Made by a program: the position numbers and the translations under genes
Shown: one piece after another, positions 8,096-17,529 of the stretch
How the letters are laid out: the number at the start of each line of letters is the position of its first letter
Numbering within the stretch: position 1 is the stretch's first letter
Source of the DNA: an uncultured Clostridia bacterium
GTDB taxonomy: Bacteria > Bacillota > Clostridia > TANB77 > CAG-465
Assembly: GCA_947627255.1 (NCBI GenBank)
Contig: CANQVI010000010.1
Location: 1-36,581, forward strand
DNA: 36,581 bases
Direction: 5' to 3'
Notes under the pieces: generated by a model
Seen by the model: the letters and a program-made list of their open reading frames with translations, nothing else
Databases searched by the model: none
Told to the model about the DNA's origin: nothing

Positions 8096-9120
8096 TAAAT
8101 CTCCCCTTTTACAATGTACTTTAATCCATATTTTTGCTCGAAATATATTTTATTTATCTTTTTTGGTCCAATACAAATTGATACAAATTTCTTTTTAACA
8201 ATTATTATAATCTGTTTATCTGAAATATCATTTTTTATACATTCTTCTATTTTTTCTCTTACTAAATCTGCCATAACATATTCAGCTATATTATCACTAA
8301 CAGGTCCATAAATATTAGAATTATTAGAAGTTATTTCATCTGTTGATTGTAAGCCTAATCTAATTATTGATATATTTGTTTTTTGACACTCTTTTACTAC
8401 CATACTAGTTCTTTTTACGGCTTCGGCAATAGATAATGGTTTATATACACTATTTTTATACATTGCATATAACTCACTGTCTTCAATTACATACACAGGA
8501 TAGATTCTTAATTGTTCAGGTCCTAATTTTAAACATTCTTTTATAGTATATAATTCTGTATCTATATTACTTCCTGGTAATCCTATCATAATTTGATGTC
8601 CTAGTCTAATACCTGCTTCTTTTATTAAATTTGAGGCTATTATAACATCATTACTAGTATGTCCTCTTTTAGATATTTCTAATACATTATCATCCATAGA
8701 CTGCACACCTAATTCAATAGTTGCAACATTATATTTTTTTAGCATCTTTAGTATTTCCTCATTTATATAATCTGGTCTTGTAGAAATTCTAATTGAGTCT
8801 ACTAATTTTTCATTTATATACTTATTTGCAACTTCAAGATACTCAATTTGCATATTTATATCTATCCCTGTAAAACTACCACCAAAGAATGCTATTTCTA
8901 TTTTTCTATCTGTATTTTTATAATATCCCAAGTATTCTAGTATTTTTTTATCCACATCTTCCACAGTTACGTCGTCAATTTGTCCGCTAATTTTCTTTTG
9001 ATTACAAAATACGCAATTATTTGGACAGCCTTTGTGTGGTATAAAAATTGGTATAGTATATTGTTTTTCTTTATTTAAAAAATTCTTTAGTTCATTACTA
9101 AGATCTAATTTAATTTCCAA
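8095..9120 (-). CDS. ELP3-like radical SAM protein (no acetyltransferase domain)
   Basis: A radical S-adenosylmethionine protein of about 341 aa with the [4Fe-4S] motif CPNNCVFC (Cys 32, 36, 39), the GGSFTGID segment, and the Radical_SAM_C-type C-terminal region. It resembles the N-terminal part of Elongator subunit 3 but stops before any acetyltransferase domain. Such genes commonly sit beside rnc in Clostridia; the reaction is unknown, with tRNA wobble-uridine modification only a guess. Start choice: the longest frame begins at ATG 9135, which has no ribosome site, but GGAGGAG (9126-9132) lies six bases before an in-frame TTG at 9120, which I prefer. This overlaps the rnc end by 11 bases. 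Downstream it is coupled (TAATG) to the Alg14-like gene. Confidence 0.87.
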   Translation of the reverse strand: MEIKLDLSNELKNFLNKEKQYTIPIFIPHKGCPNNCVFCNQKKISGQIDDVTVEDVDKKILEYLGYYKNTDRKIEIAFFGGSFTGIDINMQIEYLEVANKYINEKLVDSIRISTRPDYINEEILKMLKKYNVATIELGVQSMDDNVLEISKRGHTSNDVIIASNLIKEAGIRLGHQIMIGLPGSNIDTELYTIKECLKLGPEQLRIYPVYVIEDSELYAMYKNSVYKPLSIAEAVKRTSMVVKECQKTNISIIRLGLQSTDEITSNNSNIYGPVSDNIAEYVMADLVREKIEECIKNDISDKQIIIIVKKKFVSICIGPKKINKIYFEQKYGLKYIVKGEI

Positions 9121-9826
9121 GCAGTTCTCCTCCATCTATTAGTGCTTTATGTGCAGCTTCTTGTTCAGCTTGTTTTTTACTTTTTCCTGTTCCTTCTCCA
9201 ATTTTTCTTCCATTAAAGAATAAATCTATGGTAAAACTTTTATCATGCTCTGGTCCTTCTTCTTTTTGAAGTACATATTCAATTTTAACATTACCATGTC
9301 TTTGCAATATTTCCTGTAGTTGTGTTTTATAATCTGTATTCAAAGTTCCACCAGCTAAAATTGTCTTTATTTCTTTATCTAGTAATTCTAAGCATATTTC
9401 CTTTGCAATATCATATCCACCATCAATATATATAGCTCCTAATATAGCTTCAAATGCATCAGCAACTATTGCATCTTTTAATTTTCCATTTGAATTCTGC
9501 TCACATTTTCCTAAATATATATAATCATGTCCGTTTATTCTTTTTAATGCACTACTTAAAGATGCTTCACATACAATGTCTGCTCTTTTCTTTGTCATAT
9601 CTCCTTCTGGAATTTCAGGTTTTTGTGAAAAAAGTAAATCTGAAATTATATGCTCTAATATAGCATCTCCTAAAAATTCAATTCTTTCATTATACATATC
9701 ATAAGTAGGATTAGATTGTTCATATGCATATGATTTATGTGTTAATGCCATCTTTAATAACTTAGGGTCATTAAACATATATTTTAATTTTGTTTGAAAT
9801 CTTAATAATTTTTCATTTTCGTCCAT
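9110..9826 (-). CDS. rnc: Ribonuclease III
   Basis: A 238-aa double-strand-specific endoribonuclease that processes rRNA and mRNA. The RNase III signature ERIEFLGDAIL (residues 47-57) includes the catalytic acidic residues. The second acidic pair is in VADAFEAILGAIYIDGG. A double-stranded RNA-binding domain covers about 160-238 (NTDYKTQLQEILQRHG; GTGKSKKQAEQEAAHKALID). Length is normal. AAGGAG precedes the ATG by seven bases. A clear promoter at 9848-9876 lies between the acpP terminator and rnc, so rnc is the first gene of an operon running through the radical SAM protein and glycosyltransferases to the transketolase. In many Bacillota smc and ftsY follow rnc; here they do not. Confidence 0.97.
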   Translation of the reverse strand: MDENEKLLRFQTKLKYMFNDPKLLKMALTHKSYAYEQSNPTYDMYNERIEFLGDAILEHIISDLLFSQKPEIPEGDMTKKRADIVCEASLSSALKRINGHDYIYLGKCEQNSNGKLKDAIVADAFEAILGAIYIDGGYDIAKEICLELLDKEIKTILAGGTLNTDYKTQLQEILQRHGNVKIEYVLQKEEGPEHDKSFTIDLFFNGRKIGEGTGKSKKQAEQEAAHKALIDGGELLGN

Positions 9827-9847
9827 ATCATTTCTCCTTCATATAAC

Positions 9848-9876
9848 ATTATATCTAATTTCTAATTATATTTCAA
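9848..9876 (-). promoter_or_regulatory. Sigma-A-type promoter of rnc operon
   Basis: TTGAAA (9871-9876) and TATAAT (9848-9853) are spaced by 17 bases. The -35 begins right after the T-run of the acpP terminator, about 22 bases before the rnc ATG for the -10 end. Confidence 0.78.
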
Positions 9877-9903
9877 GAAAAAAAGCACCTTATAACAGGT
9901 GCT
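9876..9903 (-). terminator. Intrinsic terminator after acpP
   Basis: Arms AGCACCT and AGGTGCT with a six-base loop. On the minus strand seven T residues follow directly. Confidence 0.85.
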
Positions 9904-9913
9904 AGCAATATTT

Positions 9914-10150
9914 TTATTGATTATTTTCGATATATTTTACTACATCTCCTACAGATGTTATTTTTTCTGCTTCTTCTTCTGGAATCTCCATATCAAATTC
10001 TTCTTCTAAAGCCATAATTAATTCGACAATGTCAAGTGAATCAGCTCCTAAGTCATCGATAAAAGTAGTTTCAGCAGTAATTGAATCAACATCGTCAATA
10101 CCTAATTGTTCGCTAATTACTTCTTTTACTTTTTCTAAAACTGTATCCAT
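9914..10150 (-). CDS. acpP: Acyl carrier protein
   Basis: A 78-aa acidic acyl carrier protein for type II fatty acid synthesis in the cytoplasm. The phosphopantetheine attachment Ser is in [20 protein letters not shown], and helix III ends in [20 protein letters not shown] longer frame reaches 10201, but GAGGAGGTG lies six bases before ATG 10150 and the family always starts near [12 protein letters not shown], so 10150 is used. It is flanked by a strong promoter (10224-10252) and its own terminator, so it seems to be a single-gene transcript; fabF and other fab genes are not in the window. In many Bacillota acpP sits directly before rnc, as here. Confidence 0.97.
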   Translation of the reverse strand: MDTVLEKVKEVISEQLGIDDVDSITAETTFIDDLGADSLDIVELIMALEEEFDMEIPEEEAEKITSVGDVVKYIENNQ

Positions 10151-10223
10151 TTTATACACCTCCTCAAGATTTCTTTTACACTTTATATGAATATCTAACA
10201 AAAAATATTCTAAACATAACTTA

Positions 10224-10252
10224 ATTATCTAATATTTATTAAATAATGTCAA
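10224..10252 (-). promoter_or_regulatory. Strong sigma-A-type promoter of acpP
   Basis: TTGACA (10247-10252) and GATAAT (10224-10229) with a 17-base spacer on the minus strand. The leader to the acpP ATG is about 65 bases. Confidence 0.82.
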
Positions 10253-10281
10253 GGAAATTCTATATATTTTTCCAAAAATAC

Positions 10282-10312
10282 AAAAAAAGATAGGAGAAAA
10301 CTCCTATCTTTT
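10282..10312 (-). terminator. Intrinsic terminator after tuf
   Basis: AAAAGATAGGAG and CTCCTATCTTTT flank a four-base loop, followed by TTTTTTT on the minus strand. It closes the str operon 18 bases after the tuf stop. The A-rich other side makes it potentially bidirectional. Confidence 0.92.
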
Positions 10313-10329
10313 AGTATTTTTTTCAAAAA

Positions 10330-11532
10330 TTATTCTTTAATTTCTGATACTGAACCAGCACCAACTGTTTTACCACCTTCACGAATAGCGAATTTTAATC
10401 CTTTTTCGATAGCTATTGGAGTGATAAGTTTGATTTCCATAGTTACGTTATCACCAGGCATTACCATTTCAGTACCTGCAGGTAATTCAATAACTCCTGT
10501 AACGTCAGTTGTTCTGAAATAGAATTGTGGTCTATATCCATTGAAGAATGGAGTATGTCTTCCACCTTCTTCTTTAGTTAAGATATAAACTTCAGCTGAG
10601 AATTCAGTATGTGGGTGAATTGAACCAGGTTTAGCAATAACTTGACCTCTTTCAACTTCACTTCTTTGGATACCTCTTAAAAGTACACCAGCGTTGTCTC
10701 CAGCTTCAGCAGAATCTAGAGATTTTCTGAACATTTCGATACCAGTTACAACTGTTTTCTTCTTTTCGTCAGAAAGACCAACGATTTCAACTTCTTCACC
10801 AACTTTTAAAGATCCTCTTTCAATTCTTCCTGTTGCAACTGTACCTCTACCTGTGATAGTAAATACATCTTCAACTGGCATTAAGAAAGGTTTATCTGAA
10901 TCTCTTTGTGGGTTTGGAATGTATGAATCAACTGTATCTAATAATTCTTTAATGCAAGCATATTCTGGTGCATTAGGATCAGTTGAAGTACATTCAAGAA
11001 CTTTTAATGCAGATCCTTTGATTATTGGAGTAGTGTCTCCTGGGAAATCATATTTAGATAATAAATCTCTGATATCCATTTCAACTAATTCTAATAATTC
11101 TGGATCATCTACCATATCGCATTTGTTCATAAATACGATGATGTAAGGAACACCAACTTGTCTAGATAATAGAATGTGTTCTCTTGTTTGTGGCATTGGG
11201 CCATCAGCAGCAGAAACAACAAGTATTGCACCATCCATTTGTGCAGCACCAGTAATCATGTTTTTAACATAGTCAGCGTGTCCTGGGCAGTCAACGTGTG
11301 CATAGTGTCTGTGTTCTGTTTCATATTCAACGTGAGCTGTAGAGATAGTGATACCTCTTTGTCTTTCTTCAGGAGCTCCGTCGATTTGATCGTATGCTTT
11401 AAATTCAGCTTTTCCTGTTAAGCTACAATATTTAGTAATTGCAGCTGTTAAAGTTGTTTTACCATGGTCAACATGTCCGATTGTTCCAATGTTAACGTGT
11501 GGTTTAGTTCTTTCAAACTTAGCTTTTGCCAT
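10330..11532 (-). CDS. tuf: Elongation factor Tu
   Basis: EF-Tu, 400 aa, delivers aminoacyl-tRNA to the ribosome. GTPase motifs are all present: G1 GHVDHGKT (residues 19-26), G3 DCPGHADY, G4 NKCD, and G5 in GSALKVLE. Domains 2 and 3 are complete ([33 protein letters not shown]). The start is ATG 11532, preceded by AGGAGG with nine bases' spacing; the frame extends upstream to 11568 without support. It is the last gene of rpsL-rpsG-fusA-tuf. A 126-base gap to fusA contains a long hairpin and a possible extra promoter. Codon use is more biased to C-ending and otherwise optimal codons than in unknown neighbours, as expected for a highly expressed gene. Confidence 0.98.
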   Translation of the reverse strand: MAKAKFERTKPHVNIGTIGHVDHGKTTLTAAITKYCSLTGKAEFKAYDQIDGAPEERQRGITISTAHVEYETEHRHYAHVDCPGHADYVKNMITGAAQMDGAILVVSAADGPMPQTREHILLSRQVGVPYIIVFMNKCDMVDDPELLELVEMDIRDLLSKYDFPGDTTPIIKGSALKVLECTSTDPNAPEYACIKELLDTVDSYIPNPQRDSDKPFLMPVEDVFTITGRGTVATGRIERGSLKVGEEVEIVGLSDEKKKTVVTGIEMFRKSLDSAEAGDNAGVLLRGIQRSEVERGQVIAKPGSIHPHTEFSAEVYILTKEEGGRHTPFFNGYRPQFYFRTTDVTGVIELPAGTEMVMPGDNVTMEIKLITPIAIEKGLKFAIREGGKTVGAGSVSEIKE

Positions 11533-11592
11533 TTTAAAATTCCTCCTTAAATTTTTCAATTCGTGCACATAACAAGTGCATCAATTAATTGT

Positions 11593-11621
11593 ATTTTACT
11601 ACACTTTTGCTATTTTTGCAA
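11593..11621 (-). promoter_or_regulatory. Possible internal promoter for tuf
   Basis: TTGCAA (11616-11621) and TAAAAT (11593-11598) with a 17-base spacer on the minus strand. The -35 sits in the loop and arm of the intergenic hairpin, so the match could be chance. Confidence 0.35.
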
Positions 11622-11634
11622 TAGCAAAAGTGTA
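11600..11634. other. Long perfect hairpin in the fusA-tuf intergenic region
   Basis: Fifteen-base perfect arms (outermost pair T11600-A11634, then ACACTTTTGCTATT) enclose a five-base loop. On the minus strand no T-run follows, so it is not a standard terminator for the operon. It may be a transcript-processing or stabilising structure separating fusA from tuf mRNA. Confidence 0.7.
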
Positions 11635-11658
11635 AATAACTTTTTTTGATAAATTGCA

Positions 11659-13743
11659 CTATTCTTCTTTTCTTGATCTTTGTGCAACTATAGTTTCAAG
11701 TACTGATTTTGGTACTTCTTCATAGTGAGATGGTTCCATTGAGTAAACACCTCTACCTTGAGTTTTAGATCTTAAATCTGTAGCGTATCCAAACATTTCA
11801 GAAAGTGGTATAAATGCGTGAATTGTTGTTGTTCCTTGATCTGTGTCCATACCTTCCATTCTTCCACGTCTTGAGTTTACGTCACCTATAACATCACCCA
11901 TATATTCTTCTGGAACTATAATGTCTACTTTCATTATTGGTTCAAGTAACATAGCTCCACCTTGACGGCATGCTTCTTTAAATGCCATAGATCCAGCAAT
12001 ATGGAATGCTGCTTCAGATGAGTCAACTTCGTGATAAGAACCATCAACTAATGCAACTTTTACGTCTACAACAGGATATCCTGCAAGTACACCAGATTTC
12101 ATTGCATCTTGAACACCTTCATCAACAGGTTTAACGTATTCTTTAGGTACAACACCACCAACGATTCTAGATTCGAATGAATATCCTTTTCCTTGTTCGT
12201 TTGGTTCAACTTCTAGCCATACATGACCATATTGACCTTTACCACCAGATTGTCTAATGAACTTACCTTCAACTCTAACTGGTTTTTTAATAGTTTCCTT
12301 GTATGCAACTTGTGGTTTACCAACATTAGCATCAACATGGAATTCTCTTTTTAATCTATCAACAATTATATCTAGGTGTAATTCACCCATACCAGCTATA
12401 ATTGTTTGTCCAGTTTCTTGGTTTGTATAAGTTTTAAATGATGGATCTTCTTCTGCAAGTTTTTGTAAAGCAACAGCCATTTTTTCTTGGTCTGCTTTAG
12501 TTTTTGGTTCAATTGATATATCTATAACTGGTTCTGGGAACTCAATAGATTCAAGAATTATTGGATGATTTTCATCACATAATGAATCTCCTGTAGCAAC
12601 ATCTTTTAAACCAACTGCACATGCAATATCTCCAGCATATACTTTATCTATATCTTGTCTAGAATTTGCATGCATTTGAAGAATTCTACCGATTCTTTCT
12701 TTTTTATCTTTGTTAGCATTTAATACATATGAGCCTTTTTCTAATGTTCCAGAGTATACTCTAAAGAATGTTAGTTTACCAACATATGGGTCAGTCATAA
12801 TTTTAAATGCTAAAGCTGCAAATGGCTCATCATCTGAAGATTTTCTTTCAGCTTCTGTTCCATCTTCAAGTACTCCTTTGATATGTGGTATATCAGTTGG
12901 AGCTGGCATGTAATCTACTATATCATCTAATAGTTCTTGAACACCTTTGTTCTTATATGAACTTCCGCATGTTACTGGAACCATAGTATTTGCTATTGTA
13001 GATTTTCTTATAGCAGCTTTAATTTCTTCAATAGTGAATTCTTCACCATTTAAGTATTTTTCCATTAGAGCATCATCAGTTTCTGCAATATGCTCAACTA
13101 ATTCTGTTCTATATTTTTCAGCAATTTCTTTCATATCTTCAGGAATTGCTTCACGTCTTACGTCTTTTCCTAAATCATCATAATGGATACATGCTTCCAT
13201 TTTTACTAGGTCAACTATTCCTTTGAAGTTATCTTCTTTTCCTATTGGAAGTGCTATTGGAACAGCATTTGCTTTTAATCTTTCTCTTAATTGTTTTACA
13301 CAATTATAGAAATCAGCACCTGTTATATCCATTTTATTAACATATACCATTCTTGGTACATTATATTTATTTGCTTGTCTCCAAACAGTTTCAGATTGTG
13401 GTTGAACTCCACCTTTTGCACAAAGTACAGTTACAGATCCATCTAAAACTCTTAAAGATCTTTCAACTTCGATTGTAAAATCAACGTGTCCTGGAGTATC
13501 AATGATATTTATTCTGTTGTTATTCCAGAAACAAGTTGTAGCAGCAGAAGTAATTGTTATACCTCTTTCTTGTTCTTGAGCCATCCAGTCCATTGTAGCT
13601 GCTCCATCATGAACTTCACCTATTTTATGAGTTTTACCTGTATAAAATAGTATTCTTTCAGTAGTTGTTGTTTTACCAGCATCAATGTGTGCCATGATAC
13701 CGATATTTCTTGTCCTCTCAAGAGGATATTCTCTTCCAGCCAT
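11659..13743 (-). CDS. fusA: Elongation factor G
   Basis: EF-G, 694 aa, the GTPase that drives ribosomal translocation and, with RRF, ribosome recycling. Visible motifs: G1 [16 protein letters not shown]2 region [15 protein letters not shown]3 DTPGHVDF, and G4 NKMD. Domains II to V follow in order, ending in the usual [15 protein letters not shown] and [11 protein letters not shown]. Length is typical of the main bacterial form, not of tetracycline-resistance paralogues. GGGAGG is ten bases before the ATG. It follows rpsG by 33 bases and precedes tuf by 126, in the classic str operon order. Confidence 0.98.
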   Translation of the reverse strand: MAGREYPLERTRNIGIMAHIDAGKTTTTERILFYTGKTHKIGEVHDGAATMDWMAQEQERGITITSAATTCFWNNNRINIIDTPGHVDFTIEVERSLRVLDGSVTVLCAKGGVQPQSETVWRQANKYNVPRMVYVNKMDITGADFYNCVKQLRERLKANAVPIALPIGKEDNFKGIVDLVKMEACIHYDDLGKDVRREAIPEDMKEIAEKYRTELVEHIAETDDALMEKYLNGEEFTIEEIKAAIRKSTIANTMVPVTCGSSYKNKGVQELLDDIVDYMPAPTDIPHIKGVLEDGTEAERKSSDDEPFAALAFKIMTDPYVGKLTFFRVYSGTLEKGSYVLNANKDKKERIGRILQMHANSRQDIDKVYAGDIACAVGLKDVATGDSLCDENHPIILESIEFPEPVIDISIEPKTKADQEKMAVALQKLAEEDPSFKTYTNQETGQTIIAGMGELHLDIIVDRLKREFHVDANVGKPQVAYKETIKKPVRVEGKFIRQSGGKGQYGHVWLEVEPNEQGKGYSFESRIVGGVVPKEYVKPVDEGVQDAMKSGVLAGYPVVDVKVALVDGSYHEVDSSEAAFHIAGSMAFKEACRQGGAMLLEPIMKVDIIVPEEYMGDVIGDVNSRRGRMEGMDTDQGTTTIHAFIPLSEMFGYATDLRSKTQGRGVYSMEPSHYEEVPKSVLETIVAQRSRKEE

Positions 13744-13776
13744 GAAAAATTAGCCTCCCTTCCATTAATTATAATA

Positions 13777-14298
<522 letters not shown>

Positions 14299-14323
14299 TC
14301 AAAAATTTTTAATTCTTGTAAGT

Positions 14324-14350
14324 GCTTGGTTTAATATTTTAAACTTAAGC
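14324..14350. other. Small hairpin in the rpsL-rpsG intergenic region
   Basis: GTTTAA and TTAAAC arms (14329-14344, four-base loop), extended across a small internal loop by GCTT and AAGC. It lies where E. coli has its S7-binding translational operator, but the sequence itself is not recognisably that operator. Confidence 0.35.
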
Positions 14351-14364
14351 GCCTAACTTAATTA

Positions 14365-14781
14365 TTATTTTTTCTTTGCTTTTTTTGCACCATATTTTGA
14401 TTTTGCTTGTACTCTATCTGCAACACCAGCAGTATCAAGTACACCTCTTACAATGTGATAACGTACACCTGGTAGGTCTTTTACTCTTCCACCTCTAATT
14501 AAAACAACGCTGTGTTCTTGTAGGTTGTGACCAATTCCTGGAATATAAGCAGTTACTTCCATTGTATTTGTTAGTCTAACTCTGGCTACTTTACGAAGAG
14601 CAGAGTTTGGTTTTTTTGGAGTTTGAGTTTTTACAACTGTACAAACACCTCTTTTTTGTGGAGATGATTGGTTAGTAGCAGCTTTCTTTCTTGAGTTATA
14701 TCCTCTTTGTAAAGCTGGAGATTTTGATTTTGTTGTTTTATCCTCTCTTCCTTTTCTAACTAATTGATTAAATGTAGGCAC
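14365..14781 (-). CDS. rpsL: Ribosomal protein S12
   Basis: S12, 138 aa, part of the decoding centre of the 30S subunit. It is longer than E. coli S12 by an insertion in the N-terminal quarter (about residues 21-40), which is usual in Bacillota. The residues mutated in streptomycin resistance are wild type: Lys56 in [12 protein letters not shown] (equivalent of E. coli Lys43) and Lys101 in [10 protein letters not shown] (equivalent of Lys88). Translation starts at GTG 14781 with GAGGGGTG seven bases upstream. It is the first gene of the str operon, about 50 bases downstream of a consensus promoter. Confidence 0.98.
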   Translation of the reverse strand: MPTFNQLVRKGREDKTTKSKSPALQRGYNSRKKAATNQSSPQKRGVCTVVKTQTPKKPNSALRKVARVRLTNTMEVTAYIPGIGHNLQEHSVVLIRGGRVKDLPGVRYHIVRGVLDTAGVADRVQAKSKYGAKKAKKK

Positions 14782-14837
14782 TTAAATTCACCCCTCTTTC
14801 TTTTTTGTAATGTATTAGTCACATTAATACGTTTAAT

Positions 14838-14866
14838 ATTATACTAAAATTGGAAATAAAAGTCAA
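14838..14866 (-). promoter_or_regulatory. Strong sigma-A-type promoter of the str operon
   Basis: TTGACT (14861-14866) and TATAAT (14838-14843) with a 17-base spacer on the minus strand, placed between the VWA gene terminator and rpsL. Confidence 0.88.
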
Positions 14867-14899
14867 CGTTTTAAAGAAATGTTACATAATTTTTTGCTC

Positions 14900-14927
14900 A
14901 AAAAAATCCCCTTTTTAAAAGGAGATT
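14900..14927 (-). terminator. Intrinsic terminator after the VWA gene
   Basis: ATCCCCTTTT and AAAAGGAGAT pair with one G-U wobble; on the minus strand six T residues follow. It isolates the VWA gene from the str operon. Confidence 0.8.
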
Positions 14928-14939
14928 TATTTTTTATTA

Positions 14940-17465
14940 TTATTTATTTTCCATTACATTTGGAACGCTTAAGCAAATTCCAACATCAGTTCCTTGATAT
15001 TTAAATTTATACTCATATCTATCTGTTATTACTCTAGATATTTCTGCTATATCTGAGAATTTATATCTTTCAACTTCTATATATTTTGGAACTCCAGTAT
15101 AGTTTGGATCATATACCTCTATTTTATATTTATTCATATTCTTTGAGTCAGCAAGTAATTTTGTTGCAAGTACAGTATAGTCATCATTAATTCTTATCAT
15201 AACAGGTTTTCCAGAAGTTAATTGACTTAATAATCTATTAAATGCAGTATCATTATTGTCATAGAAATAGAATTTCTCATCTCTATATTTAGTTACATCT
15301 AATCTAGCTAATACTTTTAACATATTAATATCGTCTTCTTCTATTCCTGAGTCTGAACTATTGCTTTCTTCGTCATCGACTAAAAATCTATCCATATCAA
15401 ATCTTAGAGATTCATATCTATTAAATTTAGCATTTTCTGCATTATAATCAACTGCATATGTAGTAAATCCTAATGCTTGTAAAGCTGCTTTATGCGTAGC
15501 ATTTATTGCTAACGTACCAGATGTAACACTTCCAGCCCAAAAATCTGCAGGTAGTTCAGAAAGTAATGTTAAAGACTTAGGAGTATATGTTCTTAATGTA
15601 GTAGTTATATTTCTTTCTAAATCTGTAGGATTAGCAGCAGGGGCTGAGACTTTATCTCCAGCAGTTGTAGTAATTGTTCTAGCAGTTAAATTACTTGGTA
15701 AACCTTTTTCATAAAATAATTTTGCAAATAAAACCATACCATAGCCATATCCATAATTTACTTGAGTATTTGAGAAATTTGAAAATGAAAATCCATCTCT
15801 ACCAACTATAAATCCAGAATCTGCAAGTATTACAGAGTCATTTTCATCATCGTTATTTGAATCATATAAATTATAATTTAAATCCGCTGCTATAATATCA
15901 AAAACTACTTCCAAATCATCTGCTGTTGCAGCAAAATAATATTTGCCATTTGTCTCTTTTGCAATATTTTCTAAATTAGCTGAGTCTATTACACTACCAA
16001 GTCCCACTGTATATATTTTTACACCTTTTTGCTTAGCAACTTCTATTTGTTCCTTTTGCAATTCTTGATCATAGCCTTCAACATCTGAAGTATCACTACC
16101 ATCACTTAATAAAATTATATATCTTCTATTTTGATCTGCTTTATCGCTAAACTGCTTTAATCCGCCTTCAAGAGCAGCGCCTATGTATGTACCTGAGAAG
16201 TTTTCAGGATCTGTTTTCATAGCTGAAACTCTGTTTTTTATTGCAGATTTATCTGATGATAAAGCAACCAATTCTTTATATTCAAAAGTAAATTTTCCAA
16301 CACCAAATCTATAGTTTCCTTTTAGTTTTTCAACCAAATCATTAACTACATCAACTCTTTTAAACTCTGCATCATTTTCTTCGCTATCTTCACCAGCCTC
16401 TTCCTTTGAATACATTGAACCAGAATTGTCTATTAAAAATACTAGTTCGGTTGCTAAATTAGAAGTTAATACAGATGAATCTGCTATAAAATATTTGCCC
16501 AATTTTTCTTCTTGTGGGTTAAATGTTACTGTAGAATCTGTAGTGTTTACATTTGTTCTTAATTTAACAAAGCTATTTTCATCTTCATTTAGCTCATAAA
16601 CTGCTAAATTATTTTCATTTATTCCACTATTTTTAGCCATATCTTTATTATACTTTATAGTTATCTCTGCACTATCTAAGTCTACTTCTGTATATAATGA
16701 ATATATTCCTTCTATAACAGAACTTACATTTTCTAAAGTTTCTGTTGAATATTTATCTACAGATGTTTGAGTAAAGTTACCTTTACCTTGCATCTTTATA
16801 GTTACGTTATCTGATTTAAATGTATACTCTAGTTGTCTTTCGCCATCTTTTATTCCGTCACCCTTACTATCTGCTACTAATGGATCTAAATCCATTATAA
16901 TTTCATCACCGTCATAAAGTCCGTCACCATCTGTGTCTACATTTGTTTGGCTAGTTCTACTGTTAGAACCTTCGTATAAATCTGTTAAACCATCTCCATC
17001 TGTATCTTGTACTAATATTTGTGCACCATTTTTATATAGTTCTGATAATTCATTTCCTATAACAGTAACATATTTTGTACCTGTAGCTTCAGGTGTTTTT
17101 GCTGTAATTGAATATGTTCCTTCATCTGTTGGAAGTTCCCATGTTACTGTACCGTCTTGATTTATATCAAGTTTACCAGCACTGACTTCCCATTCAAAAG
17201 TGGCTCCTTCTATAGGAGTATTATATTTTTGTGCTACTGCTTGTAAATCGAGTACTCTAGTTTTTGTTCCTATTATATTACCTACTTCTGAGTTAGCATT
17301 TATTATTGTAATATTTACTGGATTCATTAATATAAATACTATCATTAGGCCAATTAATAGAAAAATAGCAATAAAGCTAAATATAATAAGTCCTTTTCTA
17401 TGGTCGTCTACAAAATCTAAAATATCATCTCTTATATCTAATAATGTATCAGTGAAATTACTCAT
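14940..17465 (-). CDS. Membrane-anchored VWA-domain protein with Ca-binding repeats and degenerate papain-like C-terminus
   Basis: An 841-aa extracytoplasmic protein. In order: cytoplasmic N-terminus (1-25), one membrane helix (about 26-48), an Ig/PKD-like domain (about 55-135), two thrombospondin type 3-like calcium motifs (DTDGDGLTDLYEG at 154-166; DTDGDGLYDGDE at 177-188), and a von Willebrand A domain (about 340-530). The metal site looks complete: Asp346-x-Ser348-x-Ser350, Thr426, Asp455. The C-terminal part (about 555-800) resembles clostridial papain-like (C39-like) regions with YGMVLFAKLFYEKGLP and YKIEVYDPNYTG, but the expected catalytic Cys position is Gly574 and the expected His is Tyr763, so it is probably inactive. 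It has its own promoter, follows a transglutaminase-like gene and ends at a terminator before rpsL. Adhesion or surface assembly is inferred. Confidence 0.85.
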   Translation of the reverse strand: MSNFTDTLLDIRDDILDFVDDHRKGLIIFSFIAIFLLIGLMIVFILMNPVNITIINANSEVGNIIGTKTRVLDLQAVAQKYNTPIEGATFEWEVSAGKLDINQDGTVTWELPTDEGTYSITAKTPEATGTKYVTVIGNELSELYKNGAQILVQDTDGDGLTDLYEGSNSRTSQTNVDTDGDGLYDGDEIIMDLDPLVADSKGDGIKDGERQLEYTFKSDNVTIKMQGKGNFTQTSVDKYSTETLENVSSVIEGIYSLYTEVDLDSAEITIKYNKDMAKNSGINENNLAVYELNEDENSFVKLRTNVNTTDSTVTFNPQEEKLGKYFIADSSVLTSNLATELVFLIDNSGSMYSKEEAGEDSEENDAEFKRVDVVNDLVEKLKGNYRFGVGKFTFEYKELVALSSDKSAIKNRVSAMKTDPENFSGTYIGAALEGGLKQFSDKADQNRRYIILLSDGSDTSDVEGYDQELQKEQIEVAKQKGVKIYTVGLGSVIDSANLENIAKETNGKYYFAATADDLEVVFDIIAADLNYNLYDSNNDDENDSVILADSGFIVGRDGFSFSNFSNTQVNYGYGYGMVLFAKLFYEKGLPSNLTARTITTTAGDKVSAPAANPTDLERNITTTLRTYTPKSLTLLSELPADFWAGSVTSGTLAINATHKAALQALGFTTYAVDYNAENAKFNRYESLRFDMDRFLVDDEESNSSDSGIEEDDINMLKVLARLDVTKYRDEKFYFYDNNDTAFNRLLSQLTSGKPVMIRINDDYTVLATKLLADSKNMNKYKIEVYDPNYTGVPKYIEVERYKFSDIAEISRVITDRYEYKFKYQGTDVGICLSVPNVMENK

Positions 17466-17500
17466 ATTATCATTTCTCCTTAGTTTTCATATACATAATT

Positions 17501-17529
17501 ATTATATATTATATAAAAAATTTATTCAA
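17501..17529 (-). promoter_or_regulatory. Promoter of the VWA gene
   Basis: TTGAAT (17524-17529) and TATAAT (17501-17506) with a 17-base spacer on the minus strand, in the 64-base gap after the transglutaminase-like gene. Confidence 0.65.

Noticed and set aside
10694-11146. 150-aa plus-strand open frame inside tuf
   Set aside because: Antisense to EF-Tu; explained by the codon bias of tuf rather than by coding in its own right.
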